From contig JAVYKX010000003.1 of the NCBI GenBank assembly GCA_038741495.1, positions 62,001 through 126,000 on the forward strand: a stretch of 64,000 nt of DNA, read 5' to 3'. This DNA is from Thermofilum sp. (GTDB lineage: Archaea > Thermoproteota > Thermoprotei > Thermofilales > Thermofilaceae). A program made the position numbers and the translations under genes. The notes under the pieces were generated by a model. The model had not been told where the DNA came from, did no database searches, and was given only the letters and a program-made list of their open reading frames with translations. How positions within the stretch are numbered: the stretch's first letter is position 1; each line of letters opens with the position of its first letter. Of this stretch, positions 17,513-26,504 are shown one piece after another.

Positions 17513-17622
17513 TCACACCCCTCATAGGCTTTTCGCCCGCAGCTCGAGCCTCGCGCCCGCGCCGCCTCTCCCTGCAGCTCCGGATCCGCGGCCCGCCTCC
17601 CCGGTGCCTGTCCCGAAGGCCT

Positions 17623-18219
17623 CTAGGAGGTTCCGAGGCGCGTCAAGTAGTCTTCAACACCGCTCCTAACCATCGAGACCGCGATGACGGCCAGCAGGAG
17701 GAGCAGCACTCTGGAGAGAACGAGCACCGTGTTCCTGCCGACCTTCTCCAGGAGTTTTCCGCTTCCCACGAGTATAGCGTAGGCTGCGAGAGTGTTCAGG
17801 AATATCGAGGCGAGAGTGGGGGTGAGGCCGTACGCGAGCCGCAGGTACATTACCACGTAGATGCTGCCGGGGCCTGCGAGCAGCGGCGTCGCCATGGGGA
17901 CAATCGAGATGTCCTCGCTCCTCAGCTGCTCCGCCTCTATCCTCCCCAGGATCCCCTGAAGCGCGATCAGGAACAGGAGCAGCCCACCGGCGACCTTGAA
18001 GTCCGCGAACGTCACGCCGTAGTACTCTAGGAACTCGTAACCCGCTAGCACGAAGGCGACAAGCAGCGCTGAAGCGACCGCGACGGACTTGGCGAAAACC
18101 CTGCGCCTCTCAGCCTTGCTGAGGTGGCCTGTCAAGGAGTAGAATATCGGGATGTTTCCAACCGAGTCGAGCACGATGAACAGCATGAGGAACGACTCCC
18201 AGAGCTCCCTCACGCGCAC
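17623..18219 (-). CDS. MarC family integral membrane protein
   Basis: A membrane protein of ~198 residues matching the MarC/UPF0056 family: the opening LMLFIVLDSVGNIPIFYSLT and the central KVAGGLLLFLIALQG with a later MATPLLAGPGSI are family hallmarks. Six helices are expected. The frame extends upstream to 18273, but a TATA box (TTATATGC, 18234-18241 on the minus strand) lies inside that extension, so GTG at 18219 (or 18213) is the likely start. The physiological role of MarC proteins is uncertain; despite the name they are not proven drug transporters. Confidence 0.88.
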   Translation of the reverse strand: MRVRELWESFLMLFIVLDSVGNIPIFYSLTGHLSKAERRRVFAKSVAVASALLVAFVLAGYEFLEYYGVTFADFKVAGGLLLFLIALQGILGRIEAEQLRSEDISIVPMATPLLAGPGSIYVVMYLRLAYGLTPTLASIFLNTLAAYAILVGSGKLLEKVGRNTVLVLSRVLLLLLAVIAVSMVRSGVEDYLTRLGTS

Positions 18220-18365
18220 CCCCCTGCTCCCCGCATATAAGACTTTTTCCGCGCCGCCGGCCGCTAGCGCCAAGCGAGGCTGCGGGAGGAGAGCCGCTAT
18301 AAACTCTCAGCACTCTAGAAAAGATTTTAACTAGCTTTCCGGAAAAGAGGCTTGAAAAAGGAAGC

Positions 18366-19025
18366 ATGATAGCGTCAAGATTCGATGTCGGTGAAGCTGC
18401 TTCTCGAAGCTTCGAGTTCATGTCCAAGCTTCTAAAGGATGCTGGAAACCTGATCCTACTCATAGTCCTCAACATCATCCCAATAGTGAACTTCATCGTG
18501 TTAGGCTACTTCGCCCGAGTCGTCAGGCTGGATCTCGACGAGCCCCCCAAGCTCACCAGCTACGCGGACCTGTTCGTCGAGGGGCTGAAGCTCTTCCTAG
18601 CCTTTCTCCTTTACGCTTTCATCCCGCTGATCCTCATCGCTGTAGGGTACGCGGTGAGCTGGCCGCTTGCTGTGATACACCCCTGGTTCTGGCTGTACAG
18701 CCCCCTTGTCCTGCTCGGCTTCTTGCTGCTGCTGGCTTTCCTGTTCGTCGGGCTCTCCGCTCTGGCGATCTACATGAGGACGGGAGACTTCTCGAAAGTC
18801 TTCGCCTTCCAGGAAGCGTGGAGCCTCATCCAGCACGTCGGAATCGAGAACTACCTCATCTTCTTCATCCTCCTAGCGGTCTTCAACCTCGCTGCAGGGT
18901 TCGTCGGGAGCATCATACCCCTTGTGGGAACTGCGATCGTCGGCGTCTTCGCGATGGCTTTCACCTTCAAAGCTCTCTCGCTTTTCGTGAACACAAAGTA
19001 CCCTATTCCGCCACCGCCACCCTAG
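18366..19025 (+). CDS. DUF4013-like membrane protein
   Basis: A 219-residue membrane protein with four or five helices. The N-terminal LILLIVLNIIPIVNFIVLGY and the following PPKLTSYADLFVEGLKLF match what I know of the archaeal DUF4013 family. It ends in a short Pro run. GGAAG lies just before the ATG as a ribosome-binding site, and a TATA-like ATTTTAAC occurs around 18323-18330. Function is unknown; these proteins are predicted to sit in the cytoplasmic membrane. Confidence 0.75.
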   Translation: MIASRFDVGEAASRSFEFMSKLLKDAGNLILLIVLNIIPIVNFIVLGYFARVVRLDLDEPPKLTSYADLFVEGLKLFLAFLLYAFIPLILIAVGYAVSWPLAVIHPWFWLYSPLVLLGFLLLLAFLFVGLSALAIYMRTGDFSKVFAFQEAWSLIQHVGIENYLIFFILLAVFNLAAGFVGSIIPLVGTAIVGVFAMAFTFKALSLFVNTKYPIPPPPP

Positions 19026-19069
19026 CCTGAGCAGCCGCTTTTAAAAGAAAAATCTCTTTTAAAGCGTGC

Positions 19070-19147
19070 TCAACCCTGCTTAGAGCTCTTCTGCTCCTCC
19101 TTCTTTCCCTTCTTCTTGCCGCCGGTTTTCCTAGCTTGGCAGGGCAC
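19070..19147 (-). CDS. Possible leaderless Lys-rich micro-protein (25 aa)
   Basis: GTG at 19147 opens a 25-codon frame encoding a strongly basic peptide (MPCQARKTGGKKKGKK then EEQKSSKQG) that stops with TGA at 19070. A clear TATA box TATTTAA (minus strand, 19172-19178) lies 28 bases before the GTG, the spacing used by leaderless genes elsewhere in this window. The composition resembles tails of nucleic-acid-binding proteins. The frame is also open upstream to 19279, but that part overlaps the promoter. Peptide production is unproven. Confidence 0.35.
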   Translation of the reverse strand: MPCQARKTGGKKKGKKEEQKSSKQG

Positions 19148-19278
19148 GATCAGAACCGAGGAGTTCGAAGTTAAATACCTATCTTTCGGAAACCTCCGCG
19201 AAGAGGCTGGGAAACCTCCCGCGAGCTTTCCCGGAAAACTCTCCAGGCGGTTCAAGAGCAGAGGATGAGGAGCTTTCA

Positions 19279-19638
19279 TTAGAAGATGAACACGATCCTG
19301 GAGCCGAGCACAGCCGCAGCAGCGACGAGGAAGAGGACGAAGAACCAGGGCGCCATGGCGATAGCGTACACTTTAAGCTCCGAGTGCCCCTTATAGGACG
19401 AGTAGAGCACTACCGTCAAGCTCGCGAGCAGCATGTAGAGGAAGAGGTGGAACGAGAGCTTCGCGGCGAACACCGGCGCGAAAGGGGCTAGGTAGGCCAC
19501 CATGAACCCGTCGATGAAAGCTAGAGTTAGGGAAAGACCCAGCTCCACCAGCTCCTCCCGGCTCGGTCTACCGCGCCAAACCCTCAGCAGGGCAGCGGAC
19601 ATCGCGGCCAGCGAGCCAGCTAGCACAGGAATCAGCAT
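19279..19638 (-). CDS. Small membrane protein with four helices
   Basis: A 119-residue hydrophobic protein with helices at about residues 1-18, 33-55, 60-80 and 92-115, and a charged loop WRGRPSREELVELG after the first. No family recognised. ATG at 19638 is preceded by an AT-rich stretch near 19650-19670 that could hold its promoter. It lies between a possible micro-protein on the same strand and a divergent membrane-anchored regulator. Confidence 0.65.
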   Translation of the reverse strand: MLIPVLAGSLAAMSAALLRVWRGRPSREELVELGLSLTLAFIDGFMVAYLAPFAPVFAAKLSFHLFLYMLLASLTVVLYSSYKGHSELKVYAIAMAPWFFVLFLVAAAAVLGSRIVFIF

Positions 19639-19767
19639 ACGTTAAAAGTTGAACGCTGAGCTTTTTAGTCTTTTAGTTCAGAAAACCGGAGCCCTGTGCT
19701 CTCTTCCTCGGCGAAGCTGTCAGCGCTGAATGATAGACTTTATAGGGGTGGCTGCTCTCTCTCTGAC

Positions 19768-20628
19768 GTGCGCTACTGGCACGCTGCCGCTGTGGCTTCC
19801 TTTGCTCTGCTCCTTCTTCTCCTCCTCGCCCAGCGGGAGCCGGCGGTGTCGCAACCATACCTCGTGGTGGTGAGCCCGGCTGCCAAGCTCTTATCGGTGG
19901 AGGGGAACGGGTCAACCTACCTCTTCGAGGTCGAAGTCCCGCCTCTGTCGCTTCTCTCCCGAGAAAAGATCGCCTGCGTTTACGAGGCCGCTGTGGTGCG
20001 CGTCGAGAGCTCAGCCGGTGAGGCGCTCCTAGAGGGTAACTGCATCTTCCTCACCGTCCAGAACCCGGGCTTAGCCCCCCTCACCGTGAAGCTCGAAGTC
20101 GTCTCCCAGCAGGAGAGCTCGAGCGCCGAGCCGCCGGTAGCGGTGATCGCCGCGGCCGCGGCGGTCGCTGCAGCATCCTACTTGACACTGACGGAGAGTG
20201 GGCGCGAGAAGCTTTTCGCCGCTCTCTCCGTGCCCGCCGCCTACTACGTGACCAGGTACGAGGATGTGAAGCGCAGCGCGAAGCGTGTCAAGATCCTCGA
20301 GTACCTGCGCGCGAACCCAGGGGCCACTATGCGCCGCATCTCGAGAGAAGCGGGCATCAGCCTCGGCGAAGTCCAGTGGCACCTCAGCATTCTCGAGAGG
20401 CTCGGCCTGGTGCAGAGCGTGAAGATCGGGAAGTACAGCTGCTACTTCCTCACGGGCACACCTGTCGAGACCTGGCTCTCCAGCTTCGTCGAGAGGGAGC
20501 TAGGCGCCAAGATCGACGCTAGAGAGCTCGAGAAGCTGAAACCAGGGATCGAACCCCTCCTTTCGAGGAGGTCCATACCCCTCGGTGAGCTGCTGAACCT
20601 GCTGAAAGCCGGAGAGCCGAGCCGCTAG
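19768..20628 (+). CDS. Membrane-anchored winged-HTH regulator
   Basis: From GTG at 19768 the protein has 286 residues: a membrane helix (AAAVASFALLLLLLLAQ), an extracellular domain of ~100 residues with two Cys (IACVYEA, EGNCIFL), a second membrane helix (AVIAAAAAVAAASYL), and a cytosolic winged HTH (RVKILEYLRANPGATMRRI, then SLGEVQWHLSILERLGLV). The TATA CTTTATAGG at ~19737-19745 sits 27 bases before this GTG, so the longer frame from 19696 is rejected. The layout suggests a one-component sensor that reads an external signal. The secreted-protein genes downstream are likely targets. Confidence 0.8.
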   Translation: MRYWHAAAVASFALLLLLLLAQREPAVSQPYLVVVSPAAKLLSVEGNGSTYLFEVEVPPLSLLSREKIACVYEAAVVRVESSAGEALLEGNCIFLTVQNPGLAPLTVKLEVVSQQESSSAEPPVAVIAAAAAVAAASYLTLTESGREKLFAALSVPAAYYVTRYEDVKRSAKRVKILEYLRANPGATMRRISREAGISLGEVQWHLSILERLGLVQSVKIGKYSCYFLTGTPVETWLSSFVERELGAKIDARELEKLKPGIEPLLSRRSIPLGELLNLLKAGEPSR

Positions 20629-20905
20629 CAGCCGAGCATCCCGGCTCCACCCACCCTGCTTCCAGTTTGCCTGCCGAACGATTTGATCGAGTACTTCCAG
20701 CGCCCGGCACCGCCCGCAGCTCTCGGTGCTCAGCTGCAGTGACCAGGTGCCGCTGGCTCGAAGGCGCGAAGCCGGGAGGAGCCGTCCAAGGGCTGCGCGA
20801 GCCTGGAGTTCTTAGCGAGCGCCCGTGAAGCTCCACGGCTTCCCTCGAGCTCTCCACCCGGGCTCTAGGCTGCAGGCCCGGCTGCTCTCAGTTTTTTGAA
20901 CTAAA
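20629..20905. other. Intergenic region without recognisable gene
   Basis: About 280 GC-rich bases between the regulator and the first secreted-protein gene. Both strands lack a credible start with coding pattern, and I see no tRNA-like or box C/D element I would defend. A small T-run (20891-20896) precedes the promoter of the next gene. Confidence 0.5.
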
Positions 20906-20939
20906 ACTTTAATAAGAGGGTTACCCCGGCTCCTTCTCA
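20906..20939 (+). promoter_or_regulatory. TATA promoter of the secreted-protein gene
   Basis: CTTTAATAAG at about 20907-20916 has its centre about 28 bases before the GTG at 20940, so transcription should begin at or next to the start codon (leaderless). Confidence 0.6.
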
Positions 20940-21503
20940 GTGAGAAAAATGAACAGAAATGGAAGGAAACTGAGCGGCGCCGTCCTCCTGCTGGCCATAG
21001 CCTTGGCGTCCTTCGCTGCCGCAGCCATCACGATCACCAACATCACCGAGTGGAAAGTCATGGCCAAGCACCCGCCGATCGTCAAGGTCGCTGGAGCAGA
21101 CGCTCAGACCAACTACGTCGACGTCACCACCTACACGGCTGATGACGGGACGAACCGCACCGTGATCACGATCGTCGGCTTCACGGGCGACCCCACCTAC
21201 TACTCTGATCCTTTGAGGATCTGCAACAAAGATAACGTGGCTTACACCGTTAAGCTAAGGTACATGGGTACTACTGACACTGGTAACTGGCAATACGTTA
21301 AGTACCTAAAATTCTGGCTCGGCAGCAATGGTCCATCTCTGGAAGTGAAACAGGGTACGCAAATCGAAACTGAGAGCGGTGAAATCTCGCTTGACGGCGA
21401 CAGCTGCGTTGCCGTACCCGTGGAAGTGCTCGTCACACCGGACGCTCCCACCGACGAAGTCCTCATAACCGTGGAGATCGACGTAGTCTCCACTAGGTCG
21501 TAG
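20940..21503 (+). CDS. Secreted surface protein, TasA/AbpA-like candidate
   Basis: A 187-residue protein with a Sec signal peptide (KLSGAVLLLAIALASFAAAA) and a beta-rich mature part of about 160 residues. Right after the predicted cleavage site comes TITNITEWKVMAKHPPIVKV, a motif repeated at the same place in the 703-residue secreted protein at 22974. Two Cys (RICNKDN, GDSCVAV) could form a disulfide. Size, Sec signal and beta content recall TasA-like pilins, such as the archaeal bundling pilins of Pyrobaculum, but this is inference. No signal peptidase gene is adjacent. An alternative ATG at 20949 is possible. Confidence 0.65.
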   Translation: MRKMNRNGRKLSGAVLLLAIALASFAAAAITITNITEWKVMAKHPPIVKVAGADAQTNYVDVTTYTADDGTNRTVITIVGFTGDPTYYSDPLRICNKDNVAYTVKLRYMGTTDTGNWQYVKYLKFWLGSNGPSLEVKQGTQIETESGEISLDGDSCVAVPVEVLVTPDAPTDEVLITVEIDVVSTRS

Positions 21504-21565
21504 ACTGTTCTCTTCTAACCTCGACACGTTTTTCTCAAGGTTTTTCCCGCACCAGGTGAGGGTAC

Positions 21566-22972
21566 TTGTTCCGCTTAAGAAGGCCGAGAAAGTGGCTGAT
21601 CGGCGCCTTGGCTACCACCTTAGCAGCTTTTCTCGCGCTCCTCCTGCTCTACCCCCTCGGCCTGCAAGCGCTGATCCTTGGGGGGTTGAGGGACCTTGAG
21701 GTGTCTCCCCCGCAGCTCACCCTCTACTTGTCGAACCGCACGGTTTTCTGCTACGAGAAGGTGCTGGAGGTCAAGAACCTCGGCGGCTCCGGCTTAGCGT
21801 ACGAGCTTGCTTTCAGCCTGGAGGGGTCTCCGGAGTTTTTCAGCTTAGCTCTCGGGGACGAGCTTCTCCTCACCTACCGGCAAGGTAACGTTACGCAGCG
21901 AGCGCTCAAGCTGGAGCCGGGCTCTTCAGCCAGCTTGACAGTCTGCGCGAAGGCTCCCTCGCCCGGCAGCTTCATGCTGAGGGTTTTCGACCCGAGGTTC
22001 AGGGAGGCGACGGAGACCCTTATCACGTTTAGAGCGGTTGAAACGGACTGGTGGAGGAAGGAGTTCTCGAGGAGGTTGAGCCTGCTCTACACAGCCTCGG
22101 AGGAGGGTATCGCGCTGTTCGAGGTGACAGGCTTGGGGGAGGTGTATGTGAACGGGAGGCTTGCCGGCAGGGTGCACGAGCTGAGGGGTGTGGACGCTGG
22201 CAGGCTCGCGGTCGTTTACGTGAGGGGTGGGGTGAGCTACCTGCTGCCCTTCCAGGTGGAAGCGTGGGAGCGGCGCGGAGACATGGTGGTCGAGCCGAGG
22301 GGGTTGAGGAGCGGCGCTATCGGCCCCTACGATCGACTCGTCTTCGCAGCCCACGTTTCGAACGAGACCAGGGTCGATATCTACGTTGGCGGCAGGCTTG
22401 AGGAAGCTTTCCCGCCCGCAGGGCAGTTAGAGGTGGAGCGGGGCTTTATCAGCGTTGAAGGGCTGCTAGTCAGGCTCGACAGCTGCGGGTTCGCGGCGCC
22501 GGGGCTCTACGTGAACCTCTCCGGTAGAATCGCGTTCCCGTACCAGGTCCGGCTGGAGTACTACAGCGACTGGGGTGACTGGAGGCCTGTAGCGGTGGGG
22601 CCCGTGCGCGCTATCGCGGCGTTCAACACGAGCGGTCTCTCAGGCTATGCGGTGGAGGCTTTCCTCATGGTTTGGGGGTTGAAGCTGAACGTGACGCAGC
22701 TCGAGGTCTGGCCGAGGACGATCAGGCGGGGCATCGTGCTGGACTGGGCTGCACCCCTCATCGAGGCGGAGAACGCGACCGTGGAGTTGGTCTGCGGTAC
22801 TGCATGCAACTCTCTGCCTTTAAGACTGGAGCCTTGGGGTGTGAAGCTCTGCGAGGACTACTGGCAGCCTGGCGACCACCGGTTCGGCTACTTCACCCTC
22901 CTCTTCAAGTGGAGTGAGCTGGGCAGCGTTAAGAGCGTGAGGAGCAGGCTGTCCAGCTTCCCGGGTGGCTAG
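21566..22972 (+). CDS. Membrane-anchored extracellular protein
   Basis: A 468-residue protein with a basic start (MFRLRRPRKW), one membrane helix (residues ~11-35) and a long extracellular part. The first ~110 extracellular residues look like an Ig-like/COG1470-type domain (LEVKNLGGSGLAYEL; KLEPGSSASLTVCAKAP) with Cys pairs. The rest is beta-rich and unrecognised. TTG at 21566 has GGTGAGGG just upstream. The 3' end touches the start of the next secreted-protein gene, so the two are co-translated. Likely an accessory or anchor subunit for the neighbouring surface proteins. Confidence 0.7.
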   Translation: MFRLRRPRKWLIGALATTLAAFLALLLLYPLGLQALILGGLRDLEVSPPQLTLYLSNRTVFCYEKVLEVKNLGGSGLAYELAFSLEGSPEFFSLALGDELLLTYRQGNVTQRALKLEPGSSASLTVCAKAPSPGSFMLRVFDPRFREATETLITFRAVETDWWRKEFSRRLSLLYTASEEGIALFEVTGLGEVYVNGRLAGRVHELRGVDAGRLAVVYVRGGVSYLLPFQVEAWERRGDMVVEPRGLRSGAIGPYDRLVFAAHVSNETRVDIYVGGRLEEAFPPAGQLEVERGFISVEGLLVRLDSCGFAAPGLYVNLSGRIAFPYQVRLEYYSDWGDWRPVAVGPVRAIAAFNTSGLSGYAVEAFLMVWGLKLNVTQLEVWPRTIRRGIVLDWAAPLIEAENATVELVCGTACNSLPLRLEPWGVKLCEDYWQPGDHRFGYFTLLFKWSELGSVKSVRSRLSSFPGG

Positions 22973-22973
22973 C

Positions 22974-25085
22974 GTGAGGAGGCTTCTGCTGGTCTTGGCT
23001 CTGGCCCTCGCGGCCTCTGCGTGGGCAGCGGTCACGATCATGAACGTTACCGAGTGGAGGATCGTGGCTATGGAGAGCCCCCTCGTTAAGCTGGGGAACT
23101 CCTCTATCTCTCCTGTCTCGGCTTCAGGCTGGTACGTGTACAACGGGTTGAACGTGACGCGCTACAGCTTCTGCTTCATCCCCGGCTGGGAGGAGAGGTA
23201 CGATGTCGGCGCGCTAAGCCGGAGGATTCCCGTTTTGTCGGCGAGCTTGTGCCGCGAGGAGCAGGTGGGCGAGGCGAGCTATAGGATCTACCTCGGCGGC
23301 CAGCTCCAGGTATCCGAGACGCAGGTTTGCGGCCCGCCTGTCCAGCTGCCAGCCGCTCTCTCCTGGTGGACCACTGCTTCGAGCGGGTACTGGGTGCTCG
23401 CCACGGCCCGCTTCACAGTCGATAGCGTGAATGTGAAGCAGTACGTCAACTTCACCGCGAAGCCGATGACTCTGCTGAGCAGCGCGAGCTACAGCTGTAC
23501 TCCATACACGAGGAGCGACGACTTCTCAGGGGCCTGCGTGCCCGTCCAGTACACGTTTGCCGAAAGCATACCCAACAACAGGACGTACGTGACTCCAGGC
23601 GGAAGCGTTGGTATCGATCCTTACTCGGGGAATCCGAGCCCGAGTTTATACACTGAGTCGAAAAACGGCTACGCTTCCTTCTTCATTGACTACTCCTCTC
23701 GGCCGTTCAGCGCCAGCACTGGATTCAGCTTCCAGTACTTCTTCCGAGCATCGCTTCAAGATACCGACTACTTGCAGGTGCACTTCTTCATCGACCTTAA
23801 CGGTGACGGTAGACCTGACGTTGAAGTAATCTACTGGTGGTCGGGCGGCGGCACAAACCCGTACTCGATGGCCCCCGTTATCTACGGGCAGAGCCTACCC
23901 CGGGAGACCCGCCTCATCCCTGGTTTTCAGAATAAAGCTAACGTGTGGTGGACAATCACGATCAGCCAGGTGTACGCTACAGGCTACGTCGTAGGTTTAG
24001 CTTTCACTGCGTACTCCAGCCCTGGTGCCGCGAAAATTTGGTGGGATAACGTCAGCTTCACGAGGTGCGCACCCCCCTCCTACTTGGGTGCGTACGTTAG
24101 AGGGGGTGAGCACACGCTGGTCTACGTGGATCCGGTGCGCAGTCCCTCGTCACCGCCGAGCGTGGCGACGGAGGTTGACGCTTACGGCGGAACGGGCAAC
24201 CCCGCCCAGGACTACGGAGTCGCGGCCGCAGTCTACGATGTGGCAAGCTGGGGTGCTGTTCCTGCGGCAGGCTTCTCCTTCACGGTGCAGGGCCTCTACC
24301 TTAGGAACGCGACGGATGCGAGGAACAACGCAGCTTACGTTTCGGTCGGCGTTGACTCCGACGGCGATGGGTTCGCGGACGTGGAGTACATCTTCTACCG
24401 GTACGATACGGCGGACGCCGCTGGCGTCATCGTCTCGGTGCACGTCAACCGGGGCGGGGTTGTCTGCACGGTGGGAAGCGATGGGTCGTGCACACCTGCA
24501 AGCCCCTCCTTCAAGGTGTACAACCTCGGCTCCATGACCTCGGGAGGGGTGTACACGTGGAGCGGGAGCATTCCCTCAAGCCAGCAGGGAGTGGTGCTGA
24601 CCGTCGCTTTCGCCGCTGCCGATGCCAGCTACAGTGCCTCCTGCACGAGCAACGACTTCTGGGTGTGGTGGGATGATTTCTCCGCCACATACTACGTTTG
24701 CACGCCGTTCCCGGAGGGTTGGAGCGTGAGCGGCGACACGTACTACCGGAGCCTTGTGCCCGGCGCAACTGTGTACGCTGGCAACCTCTCGGGTGATGGG
24801 GGTTTCTACTTCTTCGATGGAGGCTTAAACCCTGTTTTCGGCGTGAGGAGGAGCGGGACTGCGTACTACGCTAGGTGCGGGGGGAGTGAGGTTCTGCTGG
24901 GCAGCTACCCGGGCGCCTACTGGGCTGACTTGAGGCTGCTGAGCGGAGCTTGGGAGGTGATCCTGCGCGACAGCTTCGGTGGTATGCTCGCGCGGTACTC
25001 GTGCGCACCCCTCACTGCTCCGAGCTACGTCGGCTTCAAGGGGGTCCGGAGCTTCGAGTTCAGAGCTTGGGGCTGCAGCGGGTAG
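22974..25085 (+). CDS. Large secreted beta-rich surface protein with two Ca-loop repeats
   Basis: A 703-residue protein with a short signal peptide (MRRLLLVLALALAASAWA) followed by VTIMNVTEWRIVAMESPLV, matching the mature N-terminus of the protein at 20940. Two similar units follow: each has an acidic loop of the DxDGDGxxDVE type (Asp274 region and Asp461 region) and ends with a WWDNVSF or WWDDFSA strand. That indicates an internal duplication of a jelly-roll-like domain that probably binds calcium. The last ~120 residues form another Cys-containing beta region. GTG at 22974 follows GGGTGG with proper spacing. No C-terminal anchor is visible. Confidence 0.75.
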   Translation: MRRLLLVLALALAASAWAAVTIMNVTEWRIVAMESPLVKLGNSSISPVSASGWYVYNGLNVTRYSFCFIPGWEERYDVGALSRRIPVLSASLCREEQVGEASYRIYLGGQLQVSETQVCGPPVQLPAALSWWTTASSGYWVLATARFTVDSVNVKQYVNFTAKPMTLLSSASYSCTPYTRSDDFSGACVPVQYTFAESIPNNRTYVTPGGSVGIDPYSGNPSPSLYTESKNGYASFFIDYSSRPFSASTGFSFQYFFRASLQDTDYLQVHFFIDLNGDGRPDVEVIYWWSGGGTNPYSMAPVIYGQSLPRETRLIPGFQNKANVWWTITISQVYATGYVVGLAFTAYSSPGAAKIWWDNVSFTRCAPPSYLGAYVRGGEHTLVYVDPVRSPSSPPSVATEVDAYGGTGNPAQDYGVAAAVYDVASWGAVPAAGFSFTVQGLYLRNATDARNNAAYVSVGVDSDGDGFADVEYIFYRYDTADAAGVIVSVHVNRGGVVCTVGSDGSCTPASPSFKVYNLGSMTSGGVYTWSGSIPSSQQGVVLTVAFAAADASYSASCTSNDFWVWWDDFSATYYVCTPFPEGWSVSGDTYYRSLVPGATVYAGNLSGDGGFYFFDGGLNPVFGVRRSGTAYYARCGGSEVLLGSYPGAYWADLRLLSGAWEVILRDSFGGMLARYSCAPLTAPSYVGFKGVRSFEFRAWGCSG

Positions 25086-25104
25086 CCCGCCTCAGCTTTA
25101 CACG

Positions 25105-26496
25105 CTAACCGAGCTCGGCGATGCTAGGCTTCTCCGCCTCGAAGTCTCTGGAGAGGTCCTCCAGCGAGTACAGGTGCACGTTCTCCTCGGGCTGGAACGT
25201 GAAGCCGGCTCTGCTGTAGAGCACGTAGACCTCTCTTCTCTCCCCCTTCCTCCAGGCGAACTCCTCGGCCTTCTTCTCCAGCTTGTAGAGTTCGCGCTTA
25301 TCGAGGGGTGTTTTCGACCACTTCGCTTCCCCGAAGTAGGCTGTCGAGCTTCTCTCGTCTAAGGCGACGAGGTCGATCTCCACGTCTCTCATCCACCACC
25401 TCCCGATCCGGGTGAAGCTCACCAGGCCCCTCCTCGCCAGCAGGGTGAAGTGCTGGTGCGCCACTTCTTCGAAGGCTTGCGCTGCCAGCTGGTCGAGGAG
25501 CTGGGGTAGCTGCTGGGAGACGCGGTCGTGGAGGCCTAGCTCCAGTAGGACCCTGCTGGGGTAGACTGCTTTGAACCAGAAGCGGGTGAAGTGGTCTCGG
25601 AGGTGGTAGCGGGCCCTGCCCCTCCTGCCCCCCTCGAGGAGCGGGTACCTCCTCTCGATGAGGTTTAGATCCTCCTCGAGCACTTTCAGGTACTTCGGGA
25701 GCTCCACCACCTTCAACCCCGCTCTGTCGGCGATCTCACCGAACTGGGTCGCCCCCTCTGCGACTGCCCGGAGGATCTCCGCGTACCTGGAGGGGTTGCG
25801 CAGCTCTAGCTTGAGCAGGATGAGCGGCTCCTCCCTTAAGGGTGCTCCCGGCTTGAGCACGAGCTCCTCAACGTTCTCCAGCAGAGCTCGGTTTGGGGAG
25901 AGGCGGGACAGGTAGCCCGGTACTCCGCCGAAGACGGCGTAGCTCCTCACTTTGTCCTCCTCGCTGTAGCTCGGGAGGAAGGCTCTCACGGCCGAGTAGC
26001 TCAGCTCACCCAGCTTCACCACTCTCGTCGCTCTGCCGAAGATGGGTGAGGAGGGCGAGGAAGCGACCCTCTCAGCGACCCCCACCGCTGAGCCCGAGAG
26101 CACGAGGAGCACGTTGCTCCTCGAGAGCTTCGCGTCCCAGGCGTGCTGCAGCTCCGTCAAGCCGCCGGCCTTCAGAAGCCGCTGGAACTCGTCGATGACG
26201 ATGAGCCGGACGTTCAGGGAGGCTAGCACCTCGTAGAGACTCCTGAAGCTCTCCAGCTTCGGGGGGTAGGGTAGCACCGCTTGCGCCGATAGCTGCTCGG
26301 CGAGATCCCTCAACACCAGGTCTCTCTCCTCGTGGTTGACGCACAGGTAGACCCCGCCTTTCTGCTTGAGGAAGAGCGAGAGGAGGAATGTCTTCCCTAT
26401 CCTCCGCCTCCCGTAGATCAACACCAGCTCGCTCCGGCCGCTCGAGTAGGCTTCTTCCAGCACTCGCAGCTCATCCTCCCTATCGATGAACAGCAT
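25105..26496 (-). CDS. Archaeal ATPase with DUF234-type nuclease-like C-terminus
   Basis: A 463-residue P-loop ATPase of the archaeal STAND-like group: Walker A GRRRIGKTFLL (residues ~29-39), Walker B LIVIDEFQRLL, sensor LVLSGSAVG. A winged helix follows, and the C-terminal ~110 residues (DVEIDLVALDERS, then FGEAKWSK) carry the Asp...Glu-x-Lys pattern of DUF234/PD-(D/E)XK folds. Such proteins are common and variable in archaea; defence or mobile-element roles have been proposed but not shown. ATG at 26496 lies about 27 bases after a TATA box that overlaps a palindrome, suggesting autoregulation. Confidence 0.85.
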   Translation of the reverse strand: MLFIDREDELRVLEEAYSSGRSELVLIYGRRRIGKTFLLSLFLKQKGGVYLCVNHEERDLVLRDLAEQLSAQAVLPYPPKLESFRSLYEVLASLNVRLIVIDEFQRLLKAGGLTELQHAWDAKLSRSNVLLVLSGSAVGVAERVASSPSSPIFGRATRVVKLGELSYSAVRAFLPSYSEEDKVRSYAVFGGVPGYLSRLSPNRALLENVEELVLKPGAPLREEPLILLKLELRNPSRYAEILRAVAEGATQFGEIADRAGLKVVELPKYLKVLEEDLNLIERRYPLLEGGRRGRARYHLRDHFTRFWFKAVYPSRVLLELGLHDRVSQQLPQLLDQLAAQAFEEVAHQHFTLLARRGLVSFTRIGRWWMRDVEIDLVALDERSSTAYFGEAKWSKTPLDKRELYKLEKKAEEFAWRKGERREVYVLYSRAGFTFQPEENVHLYSLEDLSRDFEAEKPSIAELG

Positions 26497-26504
26497 ACTA
26501 TGAG

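Noticed and set aside
20629-20939. tRNA or sRNA gene in the gap before the secreted-protein genes
   Set aside because: No TPsiC-like box with a matching acceptor stem, and no paired C/D boxes.
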